In this document: positions 22,953 through 31,071 of the stretch, piece by piece | Layout of the letters: each line of letters opens with the position of its first letter | Position numbering within the stretch: position 1 is the first letter of the stretch | Source of the DNA: Pseudomonas oryzihabitans NBRC 102199 | Lineage (GTDB): Bacteria; Pseudomonadota; Gammaproteobacteria; Pseudomonadales; Pseudomonadaceae | Length of the DNA stretch: 64,000 bases | Direction: 5' to 3' | Assembly (NCBI RefSeq): GCF_000730625.1 | Contig: NZ_BBIT01000011.1 | Coordinates: 37,365-101,364 of the forward strand | Made by a program: the position numbers and the translations under genes | The notes under the pieces: model-generated | Told to the model about the DNA's origin: nothing | What the model saw: only the letters and a program-made list of their open reading frames with translations | Databases searched by the model: none

Positions 22953-23666
22953 TTGGCTGAGAGACCAGTGTTTCTACCCGTTTTCAATGATCAGCGTTTT
23001 GTTGACGTTGATTTTATTGAATTCAAATGGTTTGCGGGTATGTCGGTCTCTCAAAAGCAGCGCTCGGTAGACTCCTTGCATCAAGCTACTAGGAAGACGA
23101 AACATGACATTCGTCTTCTAGAGATCTCAAGTAAATCTACCAGTGCTCTCGGGGTAAATCTTAGTGCTTTCAATCTGAGTTTCACCACTCAGAAGCACAA
23201 CCTAACTATGAGCGTTGAGTCCGCCTTCCAGGGAAGCAAGGTTTTTGAACGTGGTGGACCCTATAAAGATCTATTTTGGTGCACATCTAGAGATGCGAAG
23301 AGGGATCCTAGGCTTGTTTCTTCGGGTCGGCTGATTTGTTTCGAGTTTTTTAAAGATCGCTGGCCACTAGAGCCTTTGACTTCATTTTATGACTGGCTGT
23401 ATATCAATGCGTTGAGTAAGCAGCCTGGAAGTGTAATAGATGAGCTGTTAGCCTATAATGCTTTTACTGATATCGAATTCAATCCTGATAAGTCGATTAA
23501 TTGTCAGGCTCATTCTGCCGCGTTGTTTGTTTCTCTCGTCAAGAAGGGTAAGTTAGAATTCGCTCTATCCTCTAAGGAAAATTACTTTTCGCTATTGTCG
23601 GGTCGCCTTTCTAACAATCAAGGTCCACAAGAGGATTTTTTCGGTAGCGTACCTAAATCCCCATGA
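22953..23666 (+). CDS. NADAR-domain antitoxin paired with DarT1
   Basis: NADAR (YbiA-like) domains hydrolyse ADP-ribose from guanine and act as antitoxins of DarT1. Motifs in order: GVNLSAFNLSF (67-77), VESAFQGSKVF (88-98), GPYKDLFW (102-109), AKRDPRL (115-121), FYDWLYINAL (145-154) and FTDIEFNP further on. The length is 237 residues. The start is TTG 22953, two bases after the darT stop, with AGGAAG eight bases upstream, so toxin and antitoxin are coupled. Its 3' end overlaps the 3' end of the opposing gene by 49 bases. Confidence 0.85.
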   Translation: MAERPVFLPVFNDQRFVDVDFIEFKWFAGMSVSQKQRSVDSLHQATRKTKHDIRLLEISSKSTSALGVNLSAFNLSFTTQKHNLTMSVESAFQGSKVFERGGPYKDLFWCTSRDAKRDPRLVSSGRLICFEFFKDRWPLEPLTSFYDWLYINALSKQPGSVIDELLAYNAFTDIEFNPDKSINCQAHSAALFVSLVKKGKLEFALSSKENYFSLLSGRLSNNQGPQEDFFGSVPKSP

Positions 23667-24580
23667 GCTACAAGCCAGCCAGTCGCCGCCGAAACGCGGA
23701 TTCGGCCGGGCTCAACGGTAACGGTAGGGGGAGTGGCGCAATGCTGCTTGGTCGGCAGCATAGGCATTACCTCGGCCCATAGCTGCATTCCCTCAAGCTC
23801 CAAAATGCCCCCAGTATCGCCAGGCTCAATGAACCCAATGATCTCGCCGGGCAGGGTGGGTTTGAGGGCGTCGAAGCGTTCGGGGTCAATTCCAAGGTGC
23901 ATGAGGTACTCCGGTATCTTCAACTTCTGACACAGGGGTAGCCCAGTCCAGGTAATCGGCTGACCTTGCGACTCAGCGAACCGGCTAGCGCCGTTGAATA
24001 CCTGATCGTCAGCAGAAGCCGGCAAACGGTTTGCCACTGGCAGGCTGTGGTCAATGGGTGCCGCAGGCTGAATACCGGCGAAGTCTCGTTCCCAGTTAGC
24101 CAGGTAGGGCGCTAGGCGCTCAACGGGCCATGAATCCATGTCAGCCATGGCCAGCGAGAACTCGCGCGACATGTGCTCAGGCTCGACGTAATCAGGATCG
24201 GTGGCTTTCAGACGCTCGTTCTCTAGGGCGTCGTCAAGTGGAACTAGAGGAACGATGTATAGCCACTTCAAATCTTGGGCGTCCTTGACCACAAGGGGGA
24301 TTGACGTGTGGTGCCTGTCCTTGGCCGGCACGTCGCGCAGAAAGGCCCGCTGACTGCGGAAGAAGCTGCATTGATAGGTGCAGGGTGGCGCATCAGGGTC
24401 CAGGAGCGCCTGTTGCTGCTGCACTGCGATGCTTTCCCATGCGTCAGCCGGCAGGATGGGCGGCATAACCAGATCGAACTGCGTGGCCGTACCTGACCAC
24501 CCAATGTCCACCTTCTCCTGTTCATCCAACCGCTTGCCAAGAGCGCGAAGCTCTTTGAGTTGCGCTGTCAGTGCTCGCAT
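23618..24580 (-). CDS. Unrecognised element protein, 320 residues
   Basis: I do not recognise this protein. From ATG 24580 it starts with a Lys/Glu/Leu-rich helix (MRALTAQLKELRALGKRLDE), then has WLYIVPLVPLDDALENERLK and acidic stretches; no signal peptide or membrane segment is seen. The frame is open to 24655, but ATG 24580 has a GAGAAAG ribosome site inside the end of the upstream gene, overlapping it by 13 bases. It is the last gene of a four-gene minus-strand block (26527 to 23618) and overlaps the antitoxin gene tail to tail. A structural-interference or packaging role would fit satellite biology, but is only a guess. Confidence 0.65.
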   Translation of the reverse strand: MRALTAQLKELRALGKRLDEQEKVDIGWSGTATQFDLVMPPILPADAWESIAVQQQQALLDPDAPPCTYQCSFFRSQRAFLRDVPAKDRHHTSIPLVVKDAQDLKWLYIVPLVPLDDALENERLKATDPDYVEPEHMSREFSLAMADMDSWPVERLAPYLANWERDFAGIQPAAPIDHSLPVANRLPASADDQVFNGASRFAESQGQPITWTGLPLCQKLKIPEYLMHLGIDPERFDALKPTLPGEIIGFIEPGDTGGILELEGMQLWAEVMPMLPTKQHCATPPTVTVEPGRIRVSAATGWLVAHGDLGTLPKKSSCGP

Positions 24581-25221
24581 GTCGCTTTCTCTAGGTGCTT
24601 GAACACTTCGGGCATCAATGCATCGGCGACTGTATTGCCATCTCTGTCGCGCCAAGCAATGGGGCAGCTTTGCTTCCTGTAGTGCTCAAGTTCTTTGATA
24701 AACCATCCGTACCAGTCTTGATCTATAAGACCTTCAATCAGGGCATAGTCCAAGAGGCTTAGCAGTTGCTCCGCACGGCCACCAGAGTTGCAGAACCTCT
24801 CAAGTAGCGTTCCTCTGGCCAGGTCGCGAACGTCTTTCTGCAGTGACCTCCTAGCCATCCAAATCAGGAAGTGCCGGCGGCTGCTATAGAGAGCGTGCTC
24901 TTTTACCGCAGCCACTTGCCCCGTGGTCAACGAGGAATTGCTGAAGTAGAACGTCACGCACCCATGATATAGGCCGTTCCCCGAAAGTTTGTGCTCATAA
25001 GAAGACACCCCTCCTGCACTTGCAGCTTCAACAATCCTCGCACTCACGCTTGCATAGAACTCTTTGTTAGTTTGCTCAGGCGTTCTAATGAGAACCTCGC
25101 TGAATGGCGGCAGGTCTAACCTTTCGTAATGGAAGATTTCCGCGTGCGTAAAGCTGGACGAACTTTTGTCACCCTCGTTGCGTATCGAATAGGGTGCATC
25201 AACCCACAGGACAGGATTCAT
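24568..25221 (-). CDS. Unrecognised element protein, 217 residues
   Basis: Function unknown. The sequence begins MNPVLWVDAPYSIRNEGDKS and is soluble, with a mixed central part (VSSYEHKLSGNGLYHGCVTF) and a helical C-terminal half rich in Leu, Arg and Trp. No catalytic motif is recognised. The start codon overlaps the stop of the preceding DUF5681-like gene as ATGA, and the end overlaps the next gene by 13 bases, so it is translated as part of one operon. Confidence 0.65.
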   Translation of the reverse strand: MNPVLWVDAPYSIRNEGDKSSSSFTHAEIFHYERLDLPPFSEVLIRTPEQTNKEFYASVSARIVEAASAGGVSSYEHKLSGNGLYHGCVTFYFSNSSLTTGQVAAVKEHALYSSRRHFLIWMARRSLQKDVRDLARGTLLERFCNSGGRAEQLLSLLDYALIEGLIDQDWYGWFIKELEHYRKQSCPIAWRDRDGNTVADALMPEVFKHLEKATCEH

Positions 25222-25769
25222 ACCGCCACCTCCAGCCGCTGTTTGATCGCCAAGATTTCTACGGCCAGTTCATCTACCTGCTTGAGGCTGGCATAGGTGC
25301 CCAGGGCATCGAGCAGCATCTTTCCCTGATCCACGCTGAGCTGCCCTTTGCTGATGGCCTCGATGATCTGCCCGGCCTGCTCGGTCAACGTCAGGCTGCG
25401 ATCCAGATCGAACGTCACAGGCTCGTAGGTGGCACGCAGCGGGGGCTGCACGCGGGCCAGCACCAGGCCCATGGCCATGGTGTCGCCATCAAGGGCTTTC
25501 TGGACGATGGCTGCTGCCAGTTCCTTGCCCTTGGTCTCCAACTGCTCCGCGAGAAGGGTCCGCTTGTTCTTGCTGCCCTTCGGCCGACCCTTGGGGTTTG
25601 CGATCTGGCCAGGCTGAAACCCACCTTTCCTTCTTACCGGCGCCGGGCCTGTAGCCGGCTGTGACAGATCACCAATAGCTACAGTAGAAGCATCGCGCTG
25701 ATCACAGTCATGGTTCGCTCCCGCAAGCGTAGTTTTTTGTTGCGTATCAAATGCAGTGGGCTGGCTCAT
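25218..25769 (-). CDS. DUF5681-like basic protein
   Basis: A 183-residue protein with a Ser/Thr/Gln-rich N terminus and then the basic motif FQPGQIANPKGRPKGSKNKR (about 51-70), characteristic of the DUF5681 family found in phages and mobile elements; the AT-hook-like GRPKGSKNK suggests DNA contact. The C-terminal part is helical and acidic. In prophages such proteins often lie near packaging genes, but no terminase is seen here. It is the second gene of the four-gene block; its stop is coupled to the next start. Confidence 0.7.
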   Translation of the reverse strand: MSQPTAFDTQQKTTLAGANHDCDQRDASTVAIGDLSQPATGPAPVRRKGGFQPGQIANPKGRPKGSKNKRTLLAEQLETKGKELAAAIVQKALDGDTMAMGLVLARVQPPLRATYEPVTFDLDRSLTLTEQAGQIIEAISKGQLSVDQGKMLLDALGTYASLKQVDELAVEILAIKQRLEVAV

Positions 25770-25771
25770 GG

Positions 25772-26527
25772 TCAGATCACCCCGAACCGGCGAGCGGTGA
25801 GGAAGCCTTGCTCTTGCTCGGTCTTCAAGGCCGCCACCTTCTTCTGACTTGCAGTGACGCGCTCACGCACCTGCTGCGCCTTGCGAAAACCACCACGACC
25901 CAGCGCTTTCTCAGCACCGGTGAACACGAGGCCGCCACGCTCTTCAAGAAGGGCACTGGCCTGCTTCATCACCTGGAGGCGCCGGAACATCTGCGGGTTC
26001 TGCTGCTGTTGGTAAAGGCGGGTGTAGTGATCGACCTCTACCTGTTTCAGCCCGGACAGGTAGCCAGGGCCAGCGAGGACAGCTTCGAGGCTGGCCGTAT
26101 CGCCGCTTTCCAAGGCCTCAGCGAACCAGGCCCGGCGCTCATCCGCCGGCAATGCTTTGACATGGGCGCGGATTTCCGAGGTCATGCCGGTGGTTGCTTT
26201 GGTGGCTTTCAGCGGTGCATTCAGCTCAGCTTCTGCGTGGGCGATGCGCTTGCCGAGGCTGTCCGTCGCGTTTTGCATTGCCCTCAAAGCCGCCTCCATA
26301 CGACTGCCAGCGTAGTCAGCAACATTCAGAAGTTTGGCGTCGTCGGTCAGTGAAGTGTCGGGCTCAATTGCTTCGCTGAACTCGTGGATCTTGCCGAGTT
26401 GCGTATAGGCGGAGGTGAAGGCACGTACGGCATCGGCAACGTGACTGGCCGTCTCGTCGTTATAGCCTTCGATGCTTTCGATTACTGCGGGGTGAAGGCT
26501 GGGGGAAACTTTGGTATTGATGTCCAT
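25772..26527 (-). CDS. Unrecognised helical element protein, 251 residues
   Basis: Function unknown. The protein is almost entirely helical: long Ala/Glu/Arg-rich segments (EAELNAPLKATKATTGM, MKQASALLEERGG, RVTASQKKVAALKTEQEQ) suggest coiled coils, comparable to scaffold-like proteins but with no recognisable family. ATG 26527 follows GGTGA; a GTG at 26536 is an alternative. It is the first gene of the minus-strand block, transcribed away from the candidate origin, so its promoter lies in the AT-rich region beyond 26530. Confidence 0.6.
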   Translation of the reverse strand: MDINTKVSPSLHPAVIESIEGYNDETASHVADAVRAFTSAYTQLGKIHEFSEAIEPDTSLTDDAKLLNVADYAGSRMEAALRAMQNATDSLGKRIAHAEAELNAPLKATKATTGMTSEIRAHVKALPADERRAWFAEALESGDTASLEAVLAGPGYLSGLKQVEVDHYTRLYQQQQNPQMFRRLQVMKQASALLEERGGLVFTGAEKALGRGGFRKAQQVRERVTASQKKVAALKTEQEQGFLTARRFGVI

Positions 26528-26536
26528 TGGAATCAC

Positions 26537-26964
26537 CGATTCGTCTGATTGGAAGTCAGGCGATTTTCCGGTTGCGCCAACGGGGTTGCTTATTTACTGG
26601 TTACATAGTGCCCTGTTTTTTAAAAGGTCTACAAGCGAATACTGTAAAAATAATACAAAGAACAGCAAATACAGTGTTTGTCGTTCTAGTTTTTGCATAT
26701 TGGCGACGGCCGATTGGCCGGCAAGGGGGGGGGCCAGGTGTGCAGCTCAGTTGTGCACTGATCGGGGGGGGGTAAAGCGGTGCACAACTGCACTTCTACA
26801 CAACTGAGCGTATATATAAGATTTTGATAGATTTTATTAATTAAATCTAATAGATGTAATGGCCGGTTACCTATACTGCAAGGCTAGGTGTGCAGAAGTG
26901 CAGGTGTGCAGCCATAAGGTATGGCCCGATCGCTTGCACAACTGACATGCCTTGCCGATTTCGC
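26537..26964. other. Candidate replication origin with iteron-like repeats
   Basis: A 428-base gene-free region next to the replicase gene. AGGTGTGCAG occurs three times (26736, 26886, 26902), and CAGTTGTGC or one-base variants occur at 26748 on the plus strand and inverted at 26780, 26798 and 26936; all share a TGTGCA-type core. The repeats flank about 55 bases of nearly pure A/T (about 26811-26858), a likely melting region. Two runs of nine G (26725-26733, 26764-26772) frame the first repeat pair. The layout resembles iteron origins of P4-type and IncQ-type replicons. Confidence 0.6.
26736..26944. repeat. Iteron-like repeat set (seven copies, two forms)
   Basis: Form A AGGTGTGCAG: 26736-26745, 26886-26895, 26902-26911. 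Form B CAGTTGTGC(AC): 26748-26758 direct, 26780-26790 inverted, 26798-26806 inverted with one change, 26936-26944 inverted. They surround the A/T-rich stretch. Confidence 0.7.
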
Positions 26965-29058
26965 TTAAAGTACAGGGGGCTTACTTCTGTACATTTTCCT
27001 ACCCCTCTCACCATTAACCTGCTCAACGCCCATCCTGTCCAGCATCTCATCCACTACCTGCCAGTGCCGGCGGTTCTGGGCTGATCCGATCCGCTCTTCA
27101 ACCTGCTCACGGGTGACACTAGCTCCAGCCTGCTCGCGAAGAAGGCCATCCATCGCCTGCACGATGCCATGGACGGCCGCCTGCTTCTTCGATGATGATT
27201 CAGCGCCCTGAGAGGCATCCTCTGGCCTCTTGGTAGCGTCATCCCATAGCGCCTTGACCTTGGCATAACCCCAGGAGATAGGGCTAAGCTTCACTGCGCA
27301 GAGAACGCTGGAGCTGCCATCGCTCCGTATCTGAAGGGTGTGGACGGGGTGAGTTTGGTAGAGCGCCGCGAAAGGTTCAGTCAGAGAGTTCTTCACCGTA
27401 CAGATCGCGTAGCTGTATTCGTCCCCTTGATCGTACGCGCACATGAATGCCTGGCGGAGAGAAGACGTCCAAGACGATGACCCGGCCACCGTGTCCGCAA
27501 GGTTATCGTGCTTTCCTTTGTTGACGTGTCCAACGATGGCGATGGTCACCCCGTGCCTGTCGCATAGCGAAAGCAGATATGCGGTGAGTCGCTTGACCCC
27601 ACCGTCATCGTTCGCACTTTCGCCCTTTCCCCAGGTGGTCAGGGCGACAGCAGTATCAAGCACAACCAGGCGGAGCGGTTTTTGCTGGGACCGGGTTTTT
27701 GCCTCTTCGATAGCGGCGTCCAGGTGCTCGTAGGTATTGAAGTTGGCAGCTACCGGGCGACCGTCTTCATCTTGGTGTGCCGCGATGGCCTTAAAGACGT
27801 GAAGCGTTCCAGCCACGCCACCGCTCTTTATATGGCGTGCCTTGATCTGATCGGTAGGTTCTTCGGTGCTGATCCAAAGAGATGAGTAACGGTTTGAAAG
27901 CTGTGCTGCCTGAGTCGCCAGGAACGATGACTTGGCAGTACCACCTCGACCATAGAAACCCACTACCTGCCGCTCCGGCAGCCATGGGTCGCTCAGATAC
28001 TTTACTTGGGCGGTGGTATCTCCGATCATGGCAGTCTCCAAAATGATTGATGCATTCGCGATAGGCCGCTTGGGCTGGGCGGCGTTGCTTTTCGGATTGA
28101 TCCATCCCTGGTCCTGAGCCTCCTTGAAGACGGCTTGATAGCCAGTCCTATCGCCTGTGAAGGTGCCCCACTTGCTGGAGGCTTCGGCCGCGTTGAACTT
28201 GAGAGACGTCTGCGACCAATCAATCCAGAGCCCGCGTCCGGTCTGACCAAGCTCACTCAGTGCCTGCCCTACCTTTACCCATAGGTGATAATCGTCCGCT
28301 GGCAGGTGATTGAGGGCGGAACGCAACTCGGTCACAGTTTCCCCTGACAGAGAGATCGTGCCTTTAGCCTGCTCTTCCCTTGATACGCCAGCGTTGAGAC
28401 GCGAGTGCCTCGGCCTAAGCACCTGCTCGACATATTCACCAAGGCATACACGCGAGGAACCTCGCACGGTCTCTTCCGTGAATGTGAAGAACCGCCCTTC
28501 GCAGTAGGCCTCGATGCCAGAGGCGTTAGAACCCAGCGTCTTGAAGTGCCGGCCATACCCGAGAGCATGGCATCCGCGTCCGCTTGGGCTTTTCTCAACA
28601 TACCCTGGACAGTGATTAGCCAGGTCAGAAAGCCCATTAGAAGGGACGTCATCTAGGTCAATCCCTTGCCAATATCCGTCACCGTCCCTACCCAATGCGA
28701 TGGCAAGGCCCTCATATCCGCCATTACTCATTGCGAGTGTATGTTCTGCGTTTTCATAGGTCGCAAGGTTCGCCACGTCGTCAGGGGAGTCGAGCGCTCC
28801 ACGACGCCTCTCGCCATTTGTATAGAAGGGCACTTTTCGACCGGAGATGAGTCGCCATAGGAGCCAGCGCTTGGAGCCCTTTAAGGCGGTTAGCGTGTCG
28901 GTGGCTACAGCTCGCTGCGGCTCGCTGTGCTGGGCGATCGGCACCTGATCAATGCATTGGTACTGGGTGGCAACTGGCCCGCTTTGTATGGAAGCACAGC
29001 TCACTCCAAAATTATCAACGTATGCTCTAATATTTTCGGGTACATTAGGCTTGTTCAT
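26965..29058 (-). CDS. Replicase: PrimPol domain, PriCT-like domain and RepA-type helicase fusion
   Basis: A 697-residue multi-domain replication protein. The N-terminal primase-polymerase part has the metal-binding DLDD (134-137) and the SPSGRGCHALGYG motif (157-169). A PriCT-2-like helical domain (about 243-320, LNHLPADDYHLWVKVGQAL) follows. The C-terminal RecA-fold helicase has Walker A GRGGTAKSS (370-378) and Walker B LVVLDTA (Asp468), plus the VGHVNKGKHDN sensor, as in RepA/AAA_25 hexameric helicases. It should prime and unwind the element's own origin, probably the iteron region directly beyond its 3' end. The ribosome site is weak (AAGGATG). Confidence 0.82.
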   Translation of the reverse strand: MNKPNVPENIRAYVDNFGVSCASIQSGPVATQYQCIDQVPIAQHSEPQRAVATDTLTALKGSKRWLLWRLISGRKVPFYTNGERRRGALDSPDDVANLATYENAEHTLAMSNGGYEGLAIALGRDGDGYWQGIDLDDVPSNGLSDLANHCPGYVEKSPSGRGCHALGYGRHFKTLGSNASGIEAYCEGRFFTFTEETVRGSSRVCLGEYVEQVLRPRHSRLNAGVSREEQAKGTISLSGETVTELRSALNHLPADDYHLWVKVGQALSELGQTGRGLWIDWSQTSLKFNAAEASSKWGTFTGDRTGYQAVFKEAQDQGWINPKSNAAQPKRPIANASIILETAMIGDTTAQVKYLSDPWLPERQVVGFYGRGGTAKSSFLATQAAQLSNRYSSLWISTEEPTDQIKARHIKSGGVAGTLHVFKAIAAHQDEDGRPVAANFNTYEHLDAAIEEAKTRSQQKPLRLVVLDTAVALTTWGKGESANDDGGVKRLTAYLLSLCDRHGVTIAIVGHVNKGKHDNLADTVAGSSSWTSSLRQAFMCAYDQGDEYSYAICTVKNSLTEPFAALYQTHPVHTLQIRSDGSSSVLCAVKLSPISWGYAKVKALWDDATKRPEDASQGAESSSKKQAAVHGIVQAMDGLLREQAGASVTREQVEERIGSAQNRRHWQVVDEMLDRMGVEQVNGERGRKMYRSKPPVL

Positions 29059-29077
29059 TTGGGTGTATCATCCTTGA

Positions 29078-29106
29078 AGCCGGCGCGGCAACGCCGGCTT
29101 TTTCTT
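29078..29106 (+). terminator. Plus-strand hairpin upstream of the replicase gene
   Basis: Arms AGCCGGCG (29078-29085) and CGCCGGCT (29092-29099) with a 6-base loop and a T-rich tail on the plus strand. It would stop plus-strand transcription, yet no plus-strand gene precedes it. It could end a short antisense or regulatory RNA over the replicase 5' end. Confidence 0.5.
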
Positions 29107-29199
29107 GATCGCTAACTATCTGCTTACGGCTATCGCTGCCGGAATGACGTAAGCGTTGGAAATATTCAGGGCGTGCGGAAGTGACCATCTAATGTGTGG

Positions 29200-29397
29200 T
29201 TAGGCGGTCTTGGAATATTGGCTGGTACTGTTGAAGGTCTGGCTATCAAGCCAGGCTACGACTTCGGACTTTACGTATCGGATAGAGCGGCCAAATTTAC
29301 GGAAGGCTGGGCCTTTACCGTGGATGCGCCATATCTCTAGAGTGGTGGGCTTGATGCCAATAATGTCTGCGGCTTGGGCGTTATTGATGTAGTCCAT
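29200..29397 (-). CDS. alpA: AlpA-family excisionase/regulator
   Basis: A 65-residue MerR-like winged-helix protein of the AlpA type. The pattern NAQAADIIGIKPTTLEIWR is the helix-turn-helix, and GKGPAFRKFGRSIRYVKSEVVAWL is the typical wing and second helix. In P4-like satellites and cryptic prophages such proteins act as excisionase partners of the integrase or as activators of early genes. It lies between the replicase and integrase genes on the same strand. Confidence 0.85.
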   Translation of the reverse strand: MDYINNAQAADIIGIKPTTLEIWRIHGKGPAFRKFGRSIRYVKSEVVAWLDSQTFNSTSQYSKTA

Positions 29398-29617
29398 GAT
29401 AGCGGTCTCATTTCACCGCCATACGCGCACAAAAAATGGCAGTACGGCGGTTGGTCGAAGCGCCTGTCAGCGCTTTAGTCTCCGCCGTCTGCCATGCAGA
29501 CTTTTCGTTGAACTAGCAGGGCCATGCCGTTGCTAGTAAAGCTGAGTTGGTATGTGGGTTACACCTTACTGTGACTTATGGCGACTTAGCAAGCTGTCAA
29601 GTGCCTACTCACGCAAA
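29398..29617. other. alpA-int intergenic region
   Basis: A 220-base gap upstream of alpA and downstream of the integrase gene. It should carry the alpA promoter, but no clear promoter hexamer pair, repeat or gene is seen. Confidence 0.4.
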
Positions 29618-30877
29618 TTATCCAACTTTAAGTTCGGTGACGTTGGCACCGGTCGCCACCGCCCTAGCAATATCGGCTCTCTGCTCCATCCAGTCGGCGA
29701 TCCGCTGCACCTCTGGCCGCAGATACTCAAGCCTAGAGGTCTCAAGATAGTGCCTAGCTGTCACTCCCTTTGGAACGTGGTTTGTCAGGAGCTCTATCTT
29801 GTGCAGATCAATGCCTGCGTGCGCCACTCCTATCGTTGTGAAGGTACGCCGTAGGTCGTGCGGCGATAGCTTGACCCCGGCAACCTCTGACACTCGCCGC
29901 ATGGTATCGCGAGGGTCTTTCAGGTGCCCGACCTTGCCCCACGACGTGAACACAAACGGGCTGCCTGGTACTCGCTGCCGGGTCTCCAGCAGCTCAGCAG
30001 CCTGGGACGAAAGCGGCAGCCACACCGGGTTCGAGTTCTTAGGGTCTGGAATGTGCCACCAGCCTTCATCGAGATTTACCCGATCCCAGGTCAGGGCGGA
30101 GGCCTCGCCGATACGTGCGCCGGTCAGCAGCAGAAAGCGCACCAGATCAATAGCGGCCAGGGTGTCACGGTTGTACGCCACCACACGCGAGTCAGTGAGA
30201 AAGCTCCAGACCGCACCGATCTTGCTATCCGGTACACGGCTCGTCCTTGGTTTTAGCGAGGCCCATTTCTTGTGCAGCACGTCCACCGGATTCTCTTCAA
30301 TGATCTTGCCGCCATCCTGCTTGCGGTACTCCCGCATCGCGTAGTTGAACAGCGCTCGAAGGACGGAGAAGCCTTGGTTGGCCTGGGCTGGTGCTGGGCC
30401 GGTACCGCGCAGTCCTTTGGTTTTGATTTCGTTGAATCTCTTAGTGACCTCATCCCGACTGATGCTCGCAACAGGGCGCTTAAGCCAAGCCTCGAATGTT
30501 GTGGTTACGTGACGCTCGATCTCGCTCTTGCTGCTTTCCTTCAGCGGGCGGTCCCGCAGGTAGCCGTCCGCAACGTCGCGAAGAGTCACCTTGGTGGCTG
30601 CTTCCTCCTTGGCGACTGCTCTCGGGTCTGTGCCCATCCGCATCGTCCGTAAGTGCTCCCGAGCAACGTCACGTGCTTGCTCTGCGGTGAATACGCCGTG
30701 AGGGCCGATGCTGATTCGCATGGATTTGCCGGCAGCCCGGCCTTGGACGACGTAGGTGATCTTACGACTGGGCGTAATGCGAAGGCCGAAGCCCTTGAGT
30801 TCGCTATCCCAGAGCAGCTCTTCCTTTTCGGTAGGTGCTACCAGCTTGTCGACAAAGCTTTTGGTAATCTTCGGCAT
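29618..30877 (-). CDS. int: Tyrosine site-specific integrase
   Basis: The integrase catalyses insertion at, and excision from, the tRNA-Ser 3' end. The N-terminal DUF4102-type arm-binding domain (about 1-90, LWDSELKGFGLRITPS) is followed by a SAM-like core-binding domain and the catalytic domain with Arg255 (TGARIGEA), His340-x-x-Arg343 (HDLRRT), His367 (TNHVP) and the nucleophile Tyr377 (ARHYLE). All key residues are intact. ATG 30877 has AGGAAG five bases upstream and begins MPKITKSFVDKL; a longer frame to 30907 lacks support. Length is 419. It reads inward from attR. Confidence 0.95.
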   Translation of the reverse strand: MPKITKSFVDKLVAPTEKEELLWDSELKGFGLRITPSRKITYVVQGRAAGKSMRISIGPHGVFTAEQARDVAREHLRTMRMGTDPRAVAKEEAATKVTLRDVADGYLRDRPLKESSKSEIERHVTTTFEAWLKRPVASISRDEVTKRFNEIKTKGLRGTGPAPAQANQGFSVLRALFNYAMREYRKQDGGKIIEENPVDVLHKKWASLKPRTSRVPDSKIGAVWSFLTDSRVVAYNRDTLAAIDLVRFLLLTGARIGEASALTWDRVNLDEGWWHIPDPKNSNPVWLPLSSQAAELLETRQRVPGSPFVFTSWGKVGHLKDPRDTMRRVSEVAGVKLSPHDLRRTFTTIGVAHAGIDLHKIELLTNHVPKGVTARHYLETSRLEYLRPEVQRIADWMEQRADIARAVATGANVTELKVG

Positions 30878-30971
30878 GTCGCTTCCTGTACAGAGGAGGG
30901 TGACCACGCGGTCGGGGCTGTTGGCGCAGCCGCCGGCCGCTCCTATAACGCGATGCCCGCCGATTGCTTTT

Positions 30972-31071
30972 CATAAGCGCTTCGTAAACGGGCTGCGTAA
31001 AGGTAGGACAGGCTACATAAGGTTGCCAAGCGATCTAAAGCCTTGAGACGTATGGCTTTGTATTGCTTACG
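30972..31071. repeat. Candidate right integrase arm sites
   Basis: Between int and attR lie CATAAGC (30972), CGTAAAC (30983), CGTAAAG (30996) and an inverted CGTAAGC (31065-31071). The first three are spaced 11 and 13 bases. They resemble the pair of CGTAAGC motifs inside attL. Confidence 0.45.

Noticed and set aside
26638..26690. CTGT...ACAG spacing near 26.64-26.69 kb as a LexA-type SOS box for the satellite
   Set aside because: The half-site spacing is about 16 bases rather than the 8 expected for LexA, so SOS control is not supported.
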